64,000 bases of DNA from Promicromonospora thailandica (GCF_024171955.1 NZ_JAMTCS010000001.1:186001-250000); one strand, 5' to 3'; positions 1-8,303 are shown, numbered from the stretch's first letter. Translations and numbers: made by a program. The notes: generated by a model not told the origin, from the sequence alone.

Positions 1-359
1 AGGGCGTCGAAGTCGGCGTCGGGCTCCGCCATGAGCGCGGAGATCTCGTCGAACCGCTGCTTCTTGGCCAGGATGTCGCCGACCGCCTCCTGGACGTTGC
101 CGAGGACGGTCTTCTCCTCGTTCAGCGGCGGCTCCTGCTGCAGGATGCCCACGGTGTAGCCGGGCGACAGGCGGGCCTCGCCGTTCGACGGGGTGTCCAG
201 CCCGGCCATGATCTTGAGGATCGTGGACTTGCCGGCGCCGTTGGGGCCGACGACGCCGATCTTCGCGCCGGGCAGGAAGTTCAGCGAGACGTCATCGAGG
301 ATGACCTTGTCGCCGTGCGCCTTGCGCGCCTTGTACATGGAGTAGATGAACTCAGCCAC
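1..359 (-). CDS. ettA: Energy-dependent translational throttle protein EttA (ABC-F), 5' part only
   Basis: ABC-F ATPase that binds the ribosomal E site and couples translation to ATP level. Only the first 119 codons are present; the gene runs off the window at base 1. The start is a GTG giving VAEFIYSMYKARKAHGDKVI, the typical ABC-F N-terminus. Walker A GPNGAGKST follows at about residues 39-47, then the EttA-type segment PGYTVGILQQEPPLNEEKTV at about 60-80. Family membership is secure; EttA rather than another ABC-F member rests on the close fit of this N-terminus. No membrane segment is seen, as expected for a cytosolic protein. A 13-bp tandem repeat lies just upstream (389-414). Confidence 0.93.
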   Translation of the reverse strand, partial: MAEFIYSMYKARKAHGDKVILDDVSLNFLPGAKIGVVGPNGAGKSTILKIMAGLDTPSNGEARLSPGYTVGILQQEPPLNEEKTVLGNVQEAVGDILAKKQRFDEISALMAEPDADFDA

Positions 360-388
360 TGCCTGTGATCCACCGTTCGGGGTAGGTA

Positions 389-414
389 CTCGTGATTCGT
401 GCTCGTGATTCGTG
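389..414. repeat. Two tandem 13-bp repeats upstream of ettA
   Basis: CTCGTGATTCGTG occurs twice head to tail (389-401, 402-414), followed by degenerate partial copies (CTCGGG, TCTCGTG) to about 427. It lies 30-55 bp upstream of the ettA GTG, in its probable promoter or leader. Function unknown; it could be slippage-prone simple sequence. Confidence 0.6.
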
Positions 415-452
415 CTCGGGTCTCGTGCTCGGGGCGGGGTGCGCTCGCGCGG

Positions 453-500
453 AGCGGGTGCCGGCGGCGAGCGCCCGGGGACCTGGCCCCGGCACCCGCT
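453..500 (-). terminator. Hairpin downstream of ssb
   Basis: Perfect 12-bp arms AGCGGGTGCCGG (453-464) and CCGGCACCCGCT (489-500) enclose a GC-rich 24-nt loop that can itself pair. It lies 27 bp past the ssb stop codon. No U-tract follows, as is common in high-GC actinobacteria. Confidence 0.55.
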
Positions 501-526
501 GACCGCGGAGCACGACTACCCCAAGC

Positions 527-1018
527 CTACGCGTTCACCAGCTCCCGCTGCCCCTCGCCCTCCGGCTCGGGCGCGGCCCCGGTGTCCGGCGCGGGCTCGT
601 CGTCGCCCGCCGGCGCGTCGACCGCGAACGGGTCGGGTGCGCCGAGCGGGCCGTGGTGCACCATCCGGCTGAACTCGACCTTGCCGCGCGTGGCGTCGAT
701 GCCGACGGCGGACGCCGCGATCTCCAGCGTCATCCGCTCCTGCCCGTCCGGGCCGGTCCACTCGTCGATCTCGAGGCGGCCCGTGACGACCACCGGGTCG
801 CCCTTGCGCACCGAGCGCGCCACGTTGGCGGCGGCCGCCTGCCACGCCTTGACCGTGAACCACAGCGTCCTGCCGTCGGTCCACTCGCCGTCGTCGTTCA
901 CGTAGCGGCGCGTGCTCGCCACGCGGAACGTGGTCCACTGCCGGTCCTTGGCCGGGTTCACGTGCAGCGCCGGGTTGTTGCCGACGAAGCCCGACACGGT
1001 CACCATGACGTCCTTCAT
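527..1018 (-). CDS. ssb: Single-stranded DNA-binding protein (SSB paralog without acidic tip)
   Basis: A 163-residue OB-fold protein that coats single-stranded DNA in replication, repair or recombination. The OB fold spans about residues 1-110, with the family pattern FRVASTRRYV, LWFTVKAWQ and GDPVVVTGRLE. The start ATG at 1018 has an AGGAGGGC ribosome site four bases upstream. The tail is acidic and proline-rich but ends in QRELVNA. It therefore lacks the DDDIPF-type C-terminal tip that recruits partner proteins. This suggests a secondary SSB (SsbB-like, stress or transformation/segregation) rather than the essential replicative one. That assignment is an inference from the missing tip. Confidence 0.88.
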   Translation of the reverse strand: MKDVMVTVSGFVGNNPALHVNPAKDRQWTTFRVASTRRYVNDDGEWTDGRTLWFTVKAWQAAAANVARSVRKGDPVVVTGRLEIDEWTGPDGQERMTLEIAASAVGIDATRGKVEFSRMVHHGPLGAPDPFAVDAPAGDDEPAPDTGAAPEPEGEGQRELVNA

Positions 1019-1037
1019 GGGGCCCTCCTGGGTGTCC

Positions 1038-1062
1038 CGGACCGGCCCCAGCGGCCGGTCCG
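1038..1062 (-). terminator. Hairpin downstream of the GTPase pair
   Basis: Perfect 10-bp stem CGGACCGGCC / GGCCGGTCCG with a 5-nt loop, starting 10 bp after the stop of the downstream dynamin-like gene and 20 bp before the ssb start. Likely terminates the GTPase operon. Confidence 0.6.
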
Positions 1063-1071
1063 TACCCAGCA

Positions 1072-2652
1072 TCAGGCGCGGACGGGACCCAGGTCGGTCA
1101 GCCGGACGGTACCTGTGGACGACGGCCCCGGACGGCCACCTGTGGTCACGCTCTGCTCCAGGCGCAGCGGTGCGGAGGGTCCGTCGTCGCGCGCGCTCTG
1201 TGCGAGCTCGCGGACCGCGCGGTGCTCGTCGAGCAGCTTCTGGGTGGGCACGCCGAGCGTCTGCCGCAGCACGCGCTCGAGCGCCGCCCGGCCCGACGCG
1301 ATCACGCCCTGCTCCCGGCGGCTCGCCAGGGCGCGCCGTACCTGCATCCCCACCAGGAACACCACGAGCGCGGTCACGGCGGCGGCGACGGCCAGCACGC
1401 CCAGCACCGTGGTCCAGGTGTCGCCCGCGGGCAGCACGTCCACCGCGGCCAGCACCGTCGCGAGGCCCAGCACCACCGCGAGCAGCACGAACCCGAGCGC
1501 GAGCCGCCGGGTCAGGCGCTGCGTCGTCGGCCCCCGGGTGTCGAGGCTGATGCCCTGCAGCGCCGTGGCCACCGCGGTCGCGAGGTCCTGCGCGCTCGCG
1601 ACGCTCGAGGCGAGCGAGCGCCGCCAGCCGGGCTTGAGCGCCTCCCCCGCGCCGGTGAGCCACCGTGACCGGGACAGGGCCGTGGCGTCGGCGTCGGGCG
1701 CGCGGAACTCCGGCGACCCGTACCCGTTGCGCACGGCCGCGGCCACCTGCGCCGCGACCGACTCCAGCCCCGCCGCCCGGGCCAGGGCGTCCACCTCGCG
1801 CTCCAGCACGGTGTCGATGTGCCAGGGCACCTCCGCCGGGGTCTGGCTGAGCAGGAGCGCCGCGGCGGCGTCGAGCTCGCCCGCGGCCCGCCCCGCCGAG
1901 ACGGACCGCCGGGCGACGGTCTGCTCCAGCAGGCCGCGCAGGTCCGCGATGCCGATGTCCGTCTTGGTCGAGGCGGCCACCACGGGCACGTCGTCCAGGC
2001 CGTCGTCCCGCAGCAGCCGCTTGACGTCGTTGACGAGGTTGTCGCGCTGCCCCACGGGCACCGTGTCGATCTGGTTGAGCACCACCACGGTGGACGCCTG
2101 CATGCCCGAGGAGTCGCGCAGGTACCCGGTGTGCAGGGCGTCGTCGGCGTACTTCTGCGGGTCCACGACCCAGACGAGCAGGTCGACCAGGGGCAGCACC
2201 TTGTCGACGACGTCGCGGTGCCCCGGCGCCACGGAGTCGTGGTCCGGCAGGTCCAGCAGCACCAGCCCGGCCAGGCTCGCCTCGTCGGCCGCGTCCAGCT
2301 CGCCCGCCCGCGTGATGCGCCGTTCCCGCTCGACGCCCAGCCAGTCGAGCAGCGCCGACGCGTCGTCGCTCCACGAGCAGGCCGTGACCTTGGCGGTGGT
2401 GGGGCGCTTGACGCCGACGTCCGCGAACGAGAGGCGGGAGATCTTGTTGAACGTGCTCGACTTGCCCGACCCCGTGCCGCCCGCGAGCGCCACGACGGTG
2501 TGGTCGACGCCGAGCGCCAGCCGCTCGCGCACGCCGGCGACGGAGCTGGCGACCTTGCCGAAGACGGCGTCGGCGAGGCGCGACCCCGCGATCTGCAGCG
2601 CGCGGCCGAGGTCCTCCGTGCGCGCGCCCAGCGTCGCATCCTGGCTCGTCAT
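1072..2652 (-). CDS. Dynamin-like GTPase with C-terminal membrane hairpin
   Basis: A 526-residue large GTPase, second gene of a two-gene operon. G1/P-loop GGTGSGKSS is at residues 58-66, the conserved KRPTT switch at about 82-86, G3 DLPDHDS at 134-140 and G4-like NQID at 193-196. Two hydrophobic segments (about 384-404 and 413-436) form a membrane hairpin near the C-terminus. The last 80 residues are helical and charged. The organisation fits the bacterial dynamin-like/YfjP GTPases, which remodel or stabilise membranes. Its ATG overlaps the stop of the upstream GTPase gene by four bases, so the two are translationally coupled and probably act as a heteromer. Equivalence to Streptomyces DynA/DynB is plausible but not shown here. 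Confidence 0.8.
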   Translation of the reverse strand: MTSQDATLGARTEDLGRALQIAGSRLADAVFGKVASSVAGVRERLALGVDHTVVALAGGTGSGKSSTFNKISRLSFADVGVKRPTTAKVTACSWSDDASALLDWLGVERERRITRAGELDAADEASLAGLVLLDLPDHDSVAPGHRDVVDKVLPLVDLLVWVVDPQKYADDALHTGYLRDSSGMQASTVVVLNQIDTVPVGQRDNLVNDVKRLLRDDGLDDVPVVAASTKTDIGIADLRGLLEQTVARRSVSAGRAAGELDAAAALLLSQTPAEVPWHIDTVLEREVDALARAAGLESVAAQVAAAVRNGYGSPEFRAPDADATALSRSRWLTGAGEALKPGWRRSLASSVASAQDLATAVATALQGISLDTRGPTTQRLTRRLALGFVLLAVVLGLATVLAAVDVLPAGDTWTTVLGVLAVAAAVTALVVFLVGMQVRRALASRREQGVIASGRAALERVLRQTLGVPTQKLLDEHRAVRELAQSARDDGPSAPLRLEQSVTTGGRPGPSSTGTVRLTDLGPVRA

Positions 2653-4328
2653 GTCAGCCTCCTGAGCTCGGCCAGCCGCACGCGCAGCGGTGCGGCCGCG
2701 TCATCGGCGAGGGCGGGGACGTCAAGGGCACTCTGGACAGAACGGGCCTCTTCCGCAACCGCTAGCGCCACTTTGTCCGCCAGGTCGTCGCGAAGCGACT
2801 CGATCTGGTCCCCGGTGATCTCGCCGAGGACCCGGTCGACCAGCCGCGCGCAGTCCTCGTTGCCCAGCGCCGTGCCGAGCAGCAGGGTGGCCAGCCCGCG
2901 GTCGCCGAACGCCTTGCGTGCGCCCGCTGCGCGGTCCTCCGCGTCGAAGTCGGGGCTTTCCGCGGCCGCGACGTCCAGCTTGCCCACGAGCTCGTCGCCG
3001 AGCCGGCACCACTCCCCCGCGGTCTCCTGCCCGCGGGCGAGCCGCTCGGCGGCCCGCTCGGGGTCGGAGTCCAGGAGCAGCTCCCCGGCGGGCGGGGCAC
3101 CCGGACCCGACAGGACCGACCGCAGGCTCTCCTCGGTGCGCACGCCGGCCGCCACGACGGCGCGGGCCGCGGCCGCCTCGATCTCCTCGCGGAGGAGCTC
3201 GAGCGCGGCCTCCCGGGCCTTGCCGGCCCGCTTGGTGGTGCGCGTGACCCCCTCGCGGACGGTGACGCGGGCGATGTTGCGGGTGCTCGCGAGCTCCGCG
3301 AACCGCGCCGCCACGGTGCCCTCGCCGGCTGCCCCGGACAGGACCGCGGTGCGCGCGGCGAGCTGGGCGTCGGGAACCACGGCCTGCACGGCGTTGCGCA
3401 GGTCGAACGCGGCCGTGCCCTGCTGCTCCACCGCGGAGACCAGCCCCATGACCCAGTCGGGCAGCGCCCCGAGGGCGCCCTTCAGGGTGCGCAGGATGAT
3501 CGTCCGGGACCGTTCGGGGCCGGCCATCAGGCCCAGCCAGCGCTGGATGGGCTCGACGAGCCTGTGGTCGAGCAGCCCCTCGTGCGGGCCCACGTCGGGC
3601 ACGATGAACAGCGGGACGTCCTTCATCCCGCGCTCCTTGAGGCGGGTGTTGAGGTCCGCGCGGATCGTCGTCAGGTTCTCCCGGGGCACGCGGTTGAGCA
3701 CCATCGCGACGCTCGCGCCCCGCTCGCGGGCCCGGTCCAGGGCCTGCCAGGGCAGGGCGTCGCCGTAGCGGGCGGCGGTCGTGACGAACAGCCACAGGTC
3801 GGCGGCCTCCAGGAGCTGGTGCGCCGTGGAGCGGTTCTCCGACAGGAAGGAGTCCAGGTCGGGCGCGTCCATCAGCGCGGTGCCGCGCTGCACGCCCTCG
3901 TGCTTGACCAGCCGGGCCAGCTCGGTGACCGGGCCGGGCGTGAGCGTGTCGACGTCACGCGGGTGCACGCCCACCACGGGCTCACGGGTGGTGGGTCGCA
4001 GCACGCCCGCCTCGGACACCTCCTCGCGCAGCAGACTGTTGAAGAGGGTGGACTTGCCGGCGCCCGTCGAGCCCGCCAGCACGACCACGGCCGGGCTGGA
4101 CAGCTCGGCCAGGCGGGGCAGCAGGTGCTCGTCGAGCTGTGCCAGCAGGCGTTCGCGGGAGGCCTCGGCCTCGTCCGCGCCGTCGATGGGCAGGGGCAGC
4201 GTCGCTGTGGCGACGTCGCGGCGCAGGTCCTGCACGACGTCGTGCACCGTGAAGCCGAGCTGCTCCGCAACGTTCGGGTCCACACCACCCCGACGTCCGA
4301 GCACTGCGGAGCGTGTTCCTGGAGTCAC
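2649..4328 (-). CDS. Dynamin-like GTPase, soluble partner
   Basis: First gene of the GTPase pair, about 559 residues. Numbered from an upstream GTG at 4373, the P-loop GSTGAGKST is at about 101-109, switch RPTTRE at about 126-131, G3 DAPDLDS at 169-175 and NRVP at 227-230. The remainder is alpha-helical and charged with no clear membrane segment, unlike its partner. The start is uncertain. GTG at 4373 would begin only 20 bp from the tRNA-Arg 3' end and leave no room for a promoter. GTG at 4328 has an AGGA box 8 bp upstream and is preferred. Role: membrane remodelling with the downstream GTPase, inferred from family and coupling. Confidence 0.78.
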   Translation of the reverse strand: MTPGTRSAVLGRRGGVDPNVAEQLGFTVHDVVQDLRRDVATATLPLPIDGADEAEASRERLLAQLDEHLLPRLAELSSPAVVVLAGSTGAGKSTLFNSLLREEVSEAGVLRPTTREPVVGVHPRDVDTLTPGPVTELARLVKHEGVQRGTALMDAPDLDSFLSENRSTAHQLLEAADLWLFVTTAARYGDALPWQALDRARERGASVAMVLNRVPRENLTTIRADLNTRLKERGMKDVPLFIVPDVGPHEGLLDHRLVEPIQRWLGLMAGPERSRTIILRTLKGALGALPDWVMGLVSAVEQQGTAAFDLRNAVQAVVPDAQLAARTAVLSGAAGEGTVAARFAELASTRNIARVTVREGVTRTTKRAGKAREAALELLREEIEAAAARAVVAAGVRTEESLRSVLSGPGAPPAGELLLDSDPERAAERLARGQETAGEWCRLGDELVGKLDVAAAESPDFDAEDRAAGARKAFGDRGLATLLLGTALGNEDCARLVDRVLGEITGDQIESLRDDLADKVALAVAEEARSVQSALDVPALADDAAAPLRVRLAELRRLT

Positions 4329-4392
4329 GGCTTCATCCTGATAGGTCAAGAACGTTCTGCCAAGCCGTGCCACGCGGTTGGTGTGCAGGAAA

Positions 4393-4469
4393 TGGCGCCC
4401 CCGGCAGGATTCGAACCCGCGACCTAGTCATTAGAAGTGACCCGCTCTATCCAGCTGAGCTACGGAGGC
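4393..4469 (-). tRNA. tRNA-Arg (UCU)
   Basis: A 77-nt cloverleaf on the minus strand. The acceptor GCCTCCG pairs with CGGGGGC. The anticodon stem GGTCA/TGACT carries loop CTTCTAA (anticodon TCT), and a standard GGTTCGAAT T-loop is present. The 3' CCA is encoded (4393-4395). Confidence 0.95.
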
Positions 4470-4573
4470 AAGCGGACCGAGTTTAGCCTAGGTCGGCCTG
4501 GGCTTGACCCGCGCGAAGAGCGGCCTCGACCAAGGACGTCGCGGCATCCGGCAACCCCGCCCCGGGCCTCCTG

Positions 4574-4617
4574 TAGGCTCCGTAGTGACCCGAACTCATG
4601 ATCCAGTCACTACGGAG
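4574..4617 (+). promoter_or_regulatory. Promoter and perfect-palindrome operator of the TetR/hydrolase operon
   Basis: A -10-like TAGGCT (4574-4579) runs directly into a perfect 12-bp inverted repeat, CTCCGTAGTGAC (4578-4589) and GTCACTACGGAG (4606-4617), with a 16-nt spacer. The right arm contains the ACGGAGG ribosome site of the TetR gene. Repressor binding here would cover the transcription start, and the RNA stem could hide the ribosome site. Autoregulation is inferred. Confidence 0.7.
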
Positions 4618-4622
4618 GTTCC

Positions 4623-5303
4623 GTGCCCCGTCCCCGCATCGCCGACCGGCGCGGGCGCATCCTCGACGCCGCGCGCGAGCTGGTCCTCGACCGCGGCTGG
4701 GCAGACGTCACGGTGGCCGACGTCGCCGCCCGGGCCGGCATCGGCAAGGGCGCCGTCTACCTGGAGTTCGCCGACAAGGCCGCGATCCTGGCGGGCGTGC
4801 TGACCCGGTCCGCGCGCGCCCTCACCGCCGAGGTGCACGCGCGGGTCCTCGGCTCCCCCGGCCTGGTGGACCTGCCGGCGGTGTACCGCTTCGGCGTCGA
4901 CGCACTCCTGGGCGACCCCCTGATGCGCGCGCTCTACCTGGGCGACGAGGGCGTGCTGGGCCGGCACGTGCACGACGTGGCCGACGACCGGTACCTGCGC
5001 CGGATGGGCTGGCTCGCGGACTACGTGACCGGCCTGCAGCGCGCCGGCGTGCTCGACCCGGACGTCCCGGCCGCCACGGTCGTCCGGGTGCTGAGCCTGT
5101 TCACGCTCGGCATGGTGCACGCGCCCGGGGTGCTCGGCGCGACCAGCGCCGAGGACCTGTCCGCGGCGGTGGACCTGTTCGCCGATCTCGTGGGGCGCGG
5201 GCTGGCCGCCGGCGGACCCGCCGACCCCGACGCCGCGCGCGCGGCGCAGCTCGCCCTGCTCGAGAGCCTCGACGCCCAGCTCGGTCTGCTCGGCCCGGCC
5301 TGA
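4623..5303 (+). CDS. TetR/AcrR-family repressor
   Basis: A 226-residue one-component repressor. The N-terminal TetR helix-turn-helix occupies about residues 9-55 (RILDAARELVL, TVADVAARAGIGKGAVYLEF). The ligand-binding domain behind it is alanine-rich and helical. The GTG start is fixed by GGAGG six bases upstream. It is followed after 25 bp by an alpha/beta hydrolase gene with its own GAAGGAG site, so the two form an operon. The hydrolase is the probable regulated function. Its own promoter carries a perfect palindrome that is the obvious operator. Ligand unknown. Confidence 0.9.
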   Translation: MPRPRIADRRGRILDAARELVLDRGWADVTVADVAARAGIGKGAVYLEFADKAAILAGVLTRSARALTAEVHARVLGSPGLVDLPAVYRFGVDALLGDPLMRALYLGDEGVLGRHVHDVADDRYLRRMGWLADYVTGLQRAGVLDPDVPAATVVRVLSLFTLGMVHAPGVLGATSAEDLSAAVDLFADLVGRGLAAGGPADPDAARAAQLALLESLDAQLGLLGPA

Positions 5304-5328
5304 GCCCACCCCGACGAAGGAGCGCTTC

Positions 5329-6222
5329 ATGACCGACCTCTTCGACAGCCCCACCGACCTGACCGTCTCCGGGGGTCCGGTGCGGCTCTACCGGGCCGGC
5401 GACGCGGGGCCACCGGTGCTGCTGCTGCACGGCGCCATGCTGGACACGGCACAGGGCGTCTGGCGCCACGTCGGGCCCGCGCTCGCGACGTCGTACCGCG
5501 TGCACGCCGTGGACCTGCCCCGGCACGGCGGCAGCCGGCCCTGGCCCGGCGTGCTCGACGACGCCTTCCACCGCCGCTTCCTCGACGACCTGCTCGACGC
5601 GCTCGACCTGCCCCGCGTGGCGATCGTCGGCCTGTCCATGGGCGCGGGCGTCGGCGTGGGCTACGCCCTGGACCGGCCCGACCGGGTCAGCGCCCTGGTC
5701 GCCGTCGGCCCGGGCGGCATCGGCGCACGGCGCCGGGCGCAGCTGCTCACCTGGCTGTTCCTGCGCACCCCGGGCGCCCTGCGCCTGACCACCCGCTACC
5801 TGGCCCGGCACCCCGAGGCCGTCCGCAGGTCCCTCGCGACCAGCCTGACGGCGGGGGCGAGCACGCCCGGCTTCGAGGACATCGTCGACCTGGCGGTCGA
5901 GGAGGCCCGGGCCAAGGAGCGGCACGGCGAGCCCGCCCTGGACGACTGGCAGGTCCGGGCCTACGGGCCCTTCTCGATGCGCCTGGACCTCCTGCCCGAC
6001 CTCCCGCGGCTCGCCGCCCCGACCCTCTGGGTGCGCGGCGACCGGGACACGCTCGTCGGAGCCGCGGAGCTGTCCGCGGCGGCCGCGGCGGCGCCCGGCT
6101 CACGCCTGGTCACCGTGCCGGACGCCGGGCACATCGTCACCTACGACCAGCCCGCCGCGTTCACCCGGCTCACCCGGGACTTCCTGGCCACCACGCTCGA
6201 CCCGCTCGACCCGCACGGCTGA
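5329..6222 (+). CDS. Alpha/beta-hydrolase fold enzyme
   Basis: A 297-residue soluble serine hydrolase. Oxyanion/HG motif LLLHGAM is at about residues 33-39 and the nucleophile elbow GLSMGAG at about 101-107. The acid is in VRGDRDTLV (about 236) and the catalytic His in PDAGHIVTYDQP (about 265). This is the standard layout of small-molecule esterases, lipases and C-C hydrolases. Co-transcribed with the TetR gene 25 bp upstream, so probably induced by its own substrate or a related compound. The substrate cannot be read from the sequence. Confidence 0.88.
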   Translation: MTDLFDSPTDLTVSGGPVRLYRAGDAGPPVLLLHGAMLDTAQGVWRHVGPALATSYRVHAVDLPRHGGSRPWPGVLDDAFHRRFLDDLLDALDLPRVAIVGLSMGAGVGVGYALDRPDRVSALVAVGPGGIGARRRAQLLTWLFLRTPGALRLTTRYLARHPEAVRRSLATSLTAGASTPGFEDIVDLAVEEARAKERHGEPALDDWQVRAYGPFSMRLDLLPDLPRLAAPTLWVRGDRDTLVGAAELSAAAAAAPGSRLVTVPDAGHIVTYDQPAAFTRLTRDFLATTLDPLDPHG

Positions 6223-6258
6223 GGCGACCCCGGCCCGGGGCGTGTCAGGGGTGGCACG

Positions 6259-6264
6259 TAACCT
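6259..6264 (+). promoter_or_regulatory. -10 box placing transcription start at the ATG (leaderless)
   Basis: TAACCT is followed by 7 nt and the ATG at 6272. No Shine-Dalgarno sequence is present, so the transcript probably begins at the start codon. The same spacing recurs at several genes in the window. Confidence 0.5.
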
Positions 6265-6271
6265 GGCGGGC

Positions 6272-7360
6272 ATGTCCGTGGCACCGGTCCCGCTCGCACC
6301 CGACGTCGCGCGCAGGCTCCGCCTGCACGCCCAGGGCGTCGCGCCCGCCGACCCGTCGCGGGCCGACGACGGCCCCGTCGACGTCGTGCGCCGCATGGTC
6401 GCACTGCAGGGTCAGGACCTGCCCGCCGTGCTGCGCGCCATCGCCCTCCGGTCGCGGCCCGGCACCACGGTCGACGACGTGCGCGCGGCCTTCGACGCCG
6501 GCGACCTCGTGCGCGGGTGGACCCAGCGCGGCACCCTGTTCGCCACGACCCCGCGCGACCTGGCGGCGCTCGTGTCGCTGACCGGCGAGCGCATGCTGCA
6601 CACCGGCCGGCGCGTCCGGGACGCCGAGGGCCTGGACGACGCGGTCGTGGACCGCGCGGAGGCCGTCGCCCGCGAGGCGCTCGCCGACCCGGGACCGGAC
6701 GGCGGCGTCACCCGCACCGCGATGACCGAACGCTGGCGGGACGCCGGCGTCCCCGTCGAGGGGCAGCGCAGCTACCACCTGATCGTCACGCTGGCGCTGC
6801 GCGGCCTGCTGCACTGGGGACCGTTCGCGGGCGCGCAGCAGGTCATGGTCCCGACGCCGCGGCCCGCGGCCCCGGAGCAGCCCGACGCCGCCCTGCGCCG
6901 CATCGCCCGTTCGTACCTCGTCGCGCGCGGTCCGGCGTCGGCCGACGACCTCGCCTGGTGGCTCGGGCTCCCGAAGGTGCCCGTGCGCGCGGCCGTCGCG
7001 GCGGCCCGCGAGGAGCACCCGGAGGCCCTGGCCGACGTGGTGGTGGACGGGCGCCCGATGCTCGCCGCGCCCGTGCGGCACAGCCCCGGACCCGTGGGGG
7101 TGGTGCTCGTGCCCGGGTTCGACGAGACGGTGCTGGGCTACCAGGACCGCACTCTGGTGGCCGACGAGGAGACCATGCGGCTCGTCGTGCCGTACTCCAA
7201 CGGCATCTTCCGGCCGGCGGTCCTCCTGGACGGGCGCCTCGTCGGCACCTGGCGCAGGGCACCGAAGAAGGGTGAGCCCGCCTACGAGCTGGTCCCGTCG
7301 GCTGCCGCGGGCACCCGTGCGGCGGTCGAGGACGCCGTCGCGGCGTGGCGTCACGGCTGA
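6272..7360 (+). CDS. Winged-helix DNA-binding protein, AlkZ/YcaQ-like DNA glycosylase family
   Basis: A 362-residue member of the winged-helix family (HTH_42, formerly DUF1006) that includes the interstrand-crosslink glycosylases AlkZ and YcaQ. Diagnostic segments are VVRRMVALQGQDLPAVLRAI near the N-terminus with the catalytic-region QGQD, WTQRGTLFATTPRDLAAL in the middle, and VLVPGFDETVLGYQDRTL near the C-terminus. AlkZ homologs use a Q-x-Q pair at this position, so activity is possible but not proven. Many actinobacterial genomes carry paralogs of unknown substrate. The ATG at 6272 is chosen over GTG 6242 because of the TAACCT box exactly 7 nt upstream. Confidence 0.8.
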   Translation: MSVAPVPLAPDVARRLRLHAQGVAPADPSRADDGPVDVVRRMVALQGQDLPAVLRAIALRSRPGTTVDDVRAAFDAGDLVRGWTQRGTLFATTPRDLAALVSLTGERMLHTGRRVRDAEGLDDAVVDRAEAVAREALADPGPDGGVTRTAMTERWRDAGVPVEGQRSYHLIVTLALRGLLHWGPFAGAQQVMVPTPRPAAPEQPDAALRRIARSYLVARGPASADDLAWWLGLPKVPVRAAVAAAREEHPEALADVVVDGRPMLAAPVRHSPGPVGVVLVPGFDETVLGYQDRTLVADEETMRLVVPYSNGIFRPAVLLDGRLVGTWRRAPKKGEPAYELVPSAAAGTRAAVEDAVAAWRHG

Positions 7361-7383
7361 GCGCACGGGTCCGGGCACGAACG

Positions 7384-7414
7384 CGCCGGGGGCCGGCCGT
7401 GCCGGCCCCCGGCG
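7384..7414. terminator. Strong bidirectional terminator hairpin
   Basis: A perfect 14-bp stem CGCCGGGGGCCGGC / GCCGGCCCCCGGCG with a 3-nt loop lies between the convergent AlkZ-like gene and the SDR gene. Confidence 0.8.
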
Positions 7415-7445
7415 GGATCGTTCGCGCCCGCAGGGGCGGTCGGCG

Positions 7446-8303
7446 TCAGACGCCGGCGATGTCCGTGGTCACCGCGAGGGCGCGCGAGGCGTCGATGGCC
7501 TCGGTCAGCCCCTTGACGCGGGCCTCGGCCAGGCCGAGCGAGTCCGAGCCGAGCAGCTGGTGGATCGGGGCCTCGCCGGTGGTCGCGACCGTGATGATCG
7601 CCTCGGCGGCCTTGGCCGGGTCACCGAGCTGCGTGCCCGGCATCGCCAGGTGCTGCTCGACCATCTCGCGGACGGCGGGGTACGCGTCCGTGGTCGACTC
7701 CGGCAGGCCGATCGAGACCGGACGCAGGAAGTCGGTGCGCATGTAGCCCGGCTCGACCAGGTTGACCTTGATGCCGAAGTCGGCGACCTCACCGGCCAGC
7801 GAGGCGGTCAGGCCCTCCAGCGCGAACTTGCCGGCGGCGTACAGGCCCCAGCCCGGGAAGGCCAGCAGGCCCACGATGGACGACACGTTGATGACGTGGC
7901 CGCTGCGCGCCTCGCGGAAGCCCGGCAGCACGGCGCGGAGCACGTTCCAGGCGCCGAAGATCTGCACGTCGAACATCGAGCGCACCTCGGCGTCGGACAC
8001 CTCCTCGACCGCGGCCAGGAAGCCGTAGCCCGCGTTGTTCACCACCACGTCGATGGTGCCGAAACGCTCCTTGGTGCTGTTCACCGCGGCGACGACCTCC
8101 GGCTCGCTACCGAGGTCGACCGCGAGCGGGAGCAGGCGCGTGGTGTCGGTGCCCTCCAGCGAGCCGACGAGGCGCTCGGTCGAGCGGGTCGTCGCGGCGA
8201 CGTTGTCACCGCGCTCGAGCAGCTTCTTGACGAGCTCGAGGCCCAGACCGCGGGAAGCGCCGGTGACGAACCAGGTGGCGGGACGGTCGGTGGGGTAGGT
8301 CAT
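7446..8303 (-). CDS. Short-chain dehydrogenase/reductase (SDR)
   Basis: A 285-residue classical SDR oxidoreductase. The Rossmann cofactor loop is TGASRGLG (about residues 14-21), the NNAG motif lies at about 88-91, the active-site Ser in NVSS at about 138-141, and the catalytic YAAGK pair at about 154-158. SDRs of this type reduce or oxidise alcohol/carbonyl substrates with NAD(P)H; the specific substrate is unknown. An AAGGAGA ribosome site precedes the ATG. The next gene on this strand (NmrA-like) ends 130 bp upstream and is probably a separate unit. Confidence 0.9.
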   Translation of the reverse strand: MTYPTDRPATWFVTGASRGLGLELVKKLLERGDNVAATTRSTERLVGSLEGTDTTRLLPLAVDLGSEPEVVAAVNSTKERFGTIDVVVNNAGYGFLAAVEEVSDAEVRSMFDVQIFGAWNVLRAVLPGFREARSGHVINVSSIVGLLAFPGWGLYAAGKFALEGLTASLAGEVADFGIKVNLVEPGYMRTDFLRPVSIGLPESTTDAYPAVREMVEQHLAMPGTQLGDPAKAAEAIITVATTGEAPIHQLLGSDSLGLAEARVKGLTEAIDASRALAVTTDIAGV

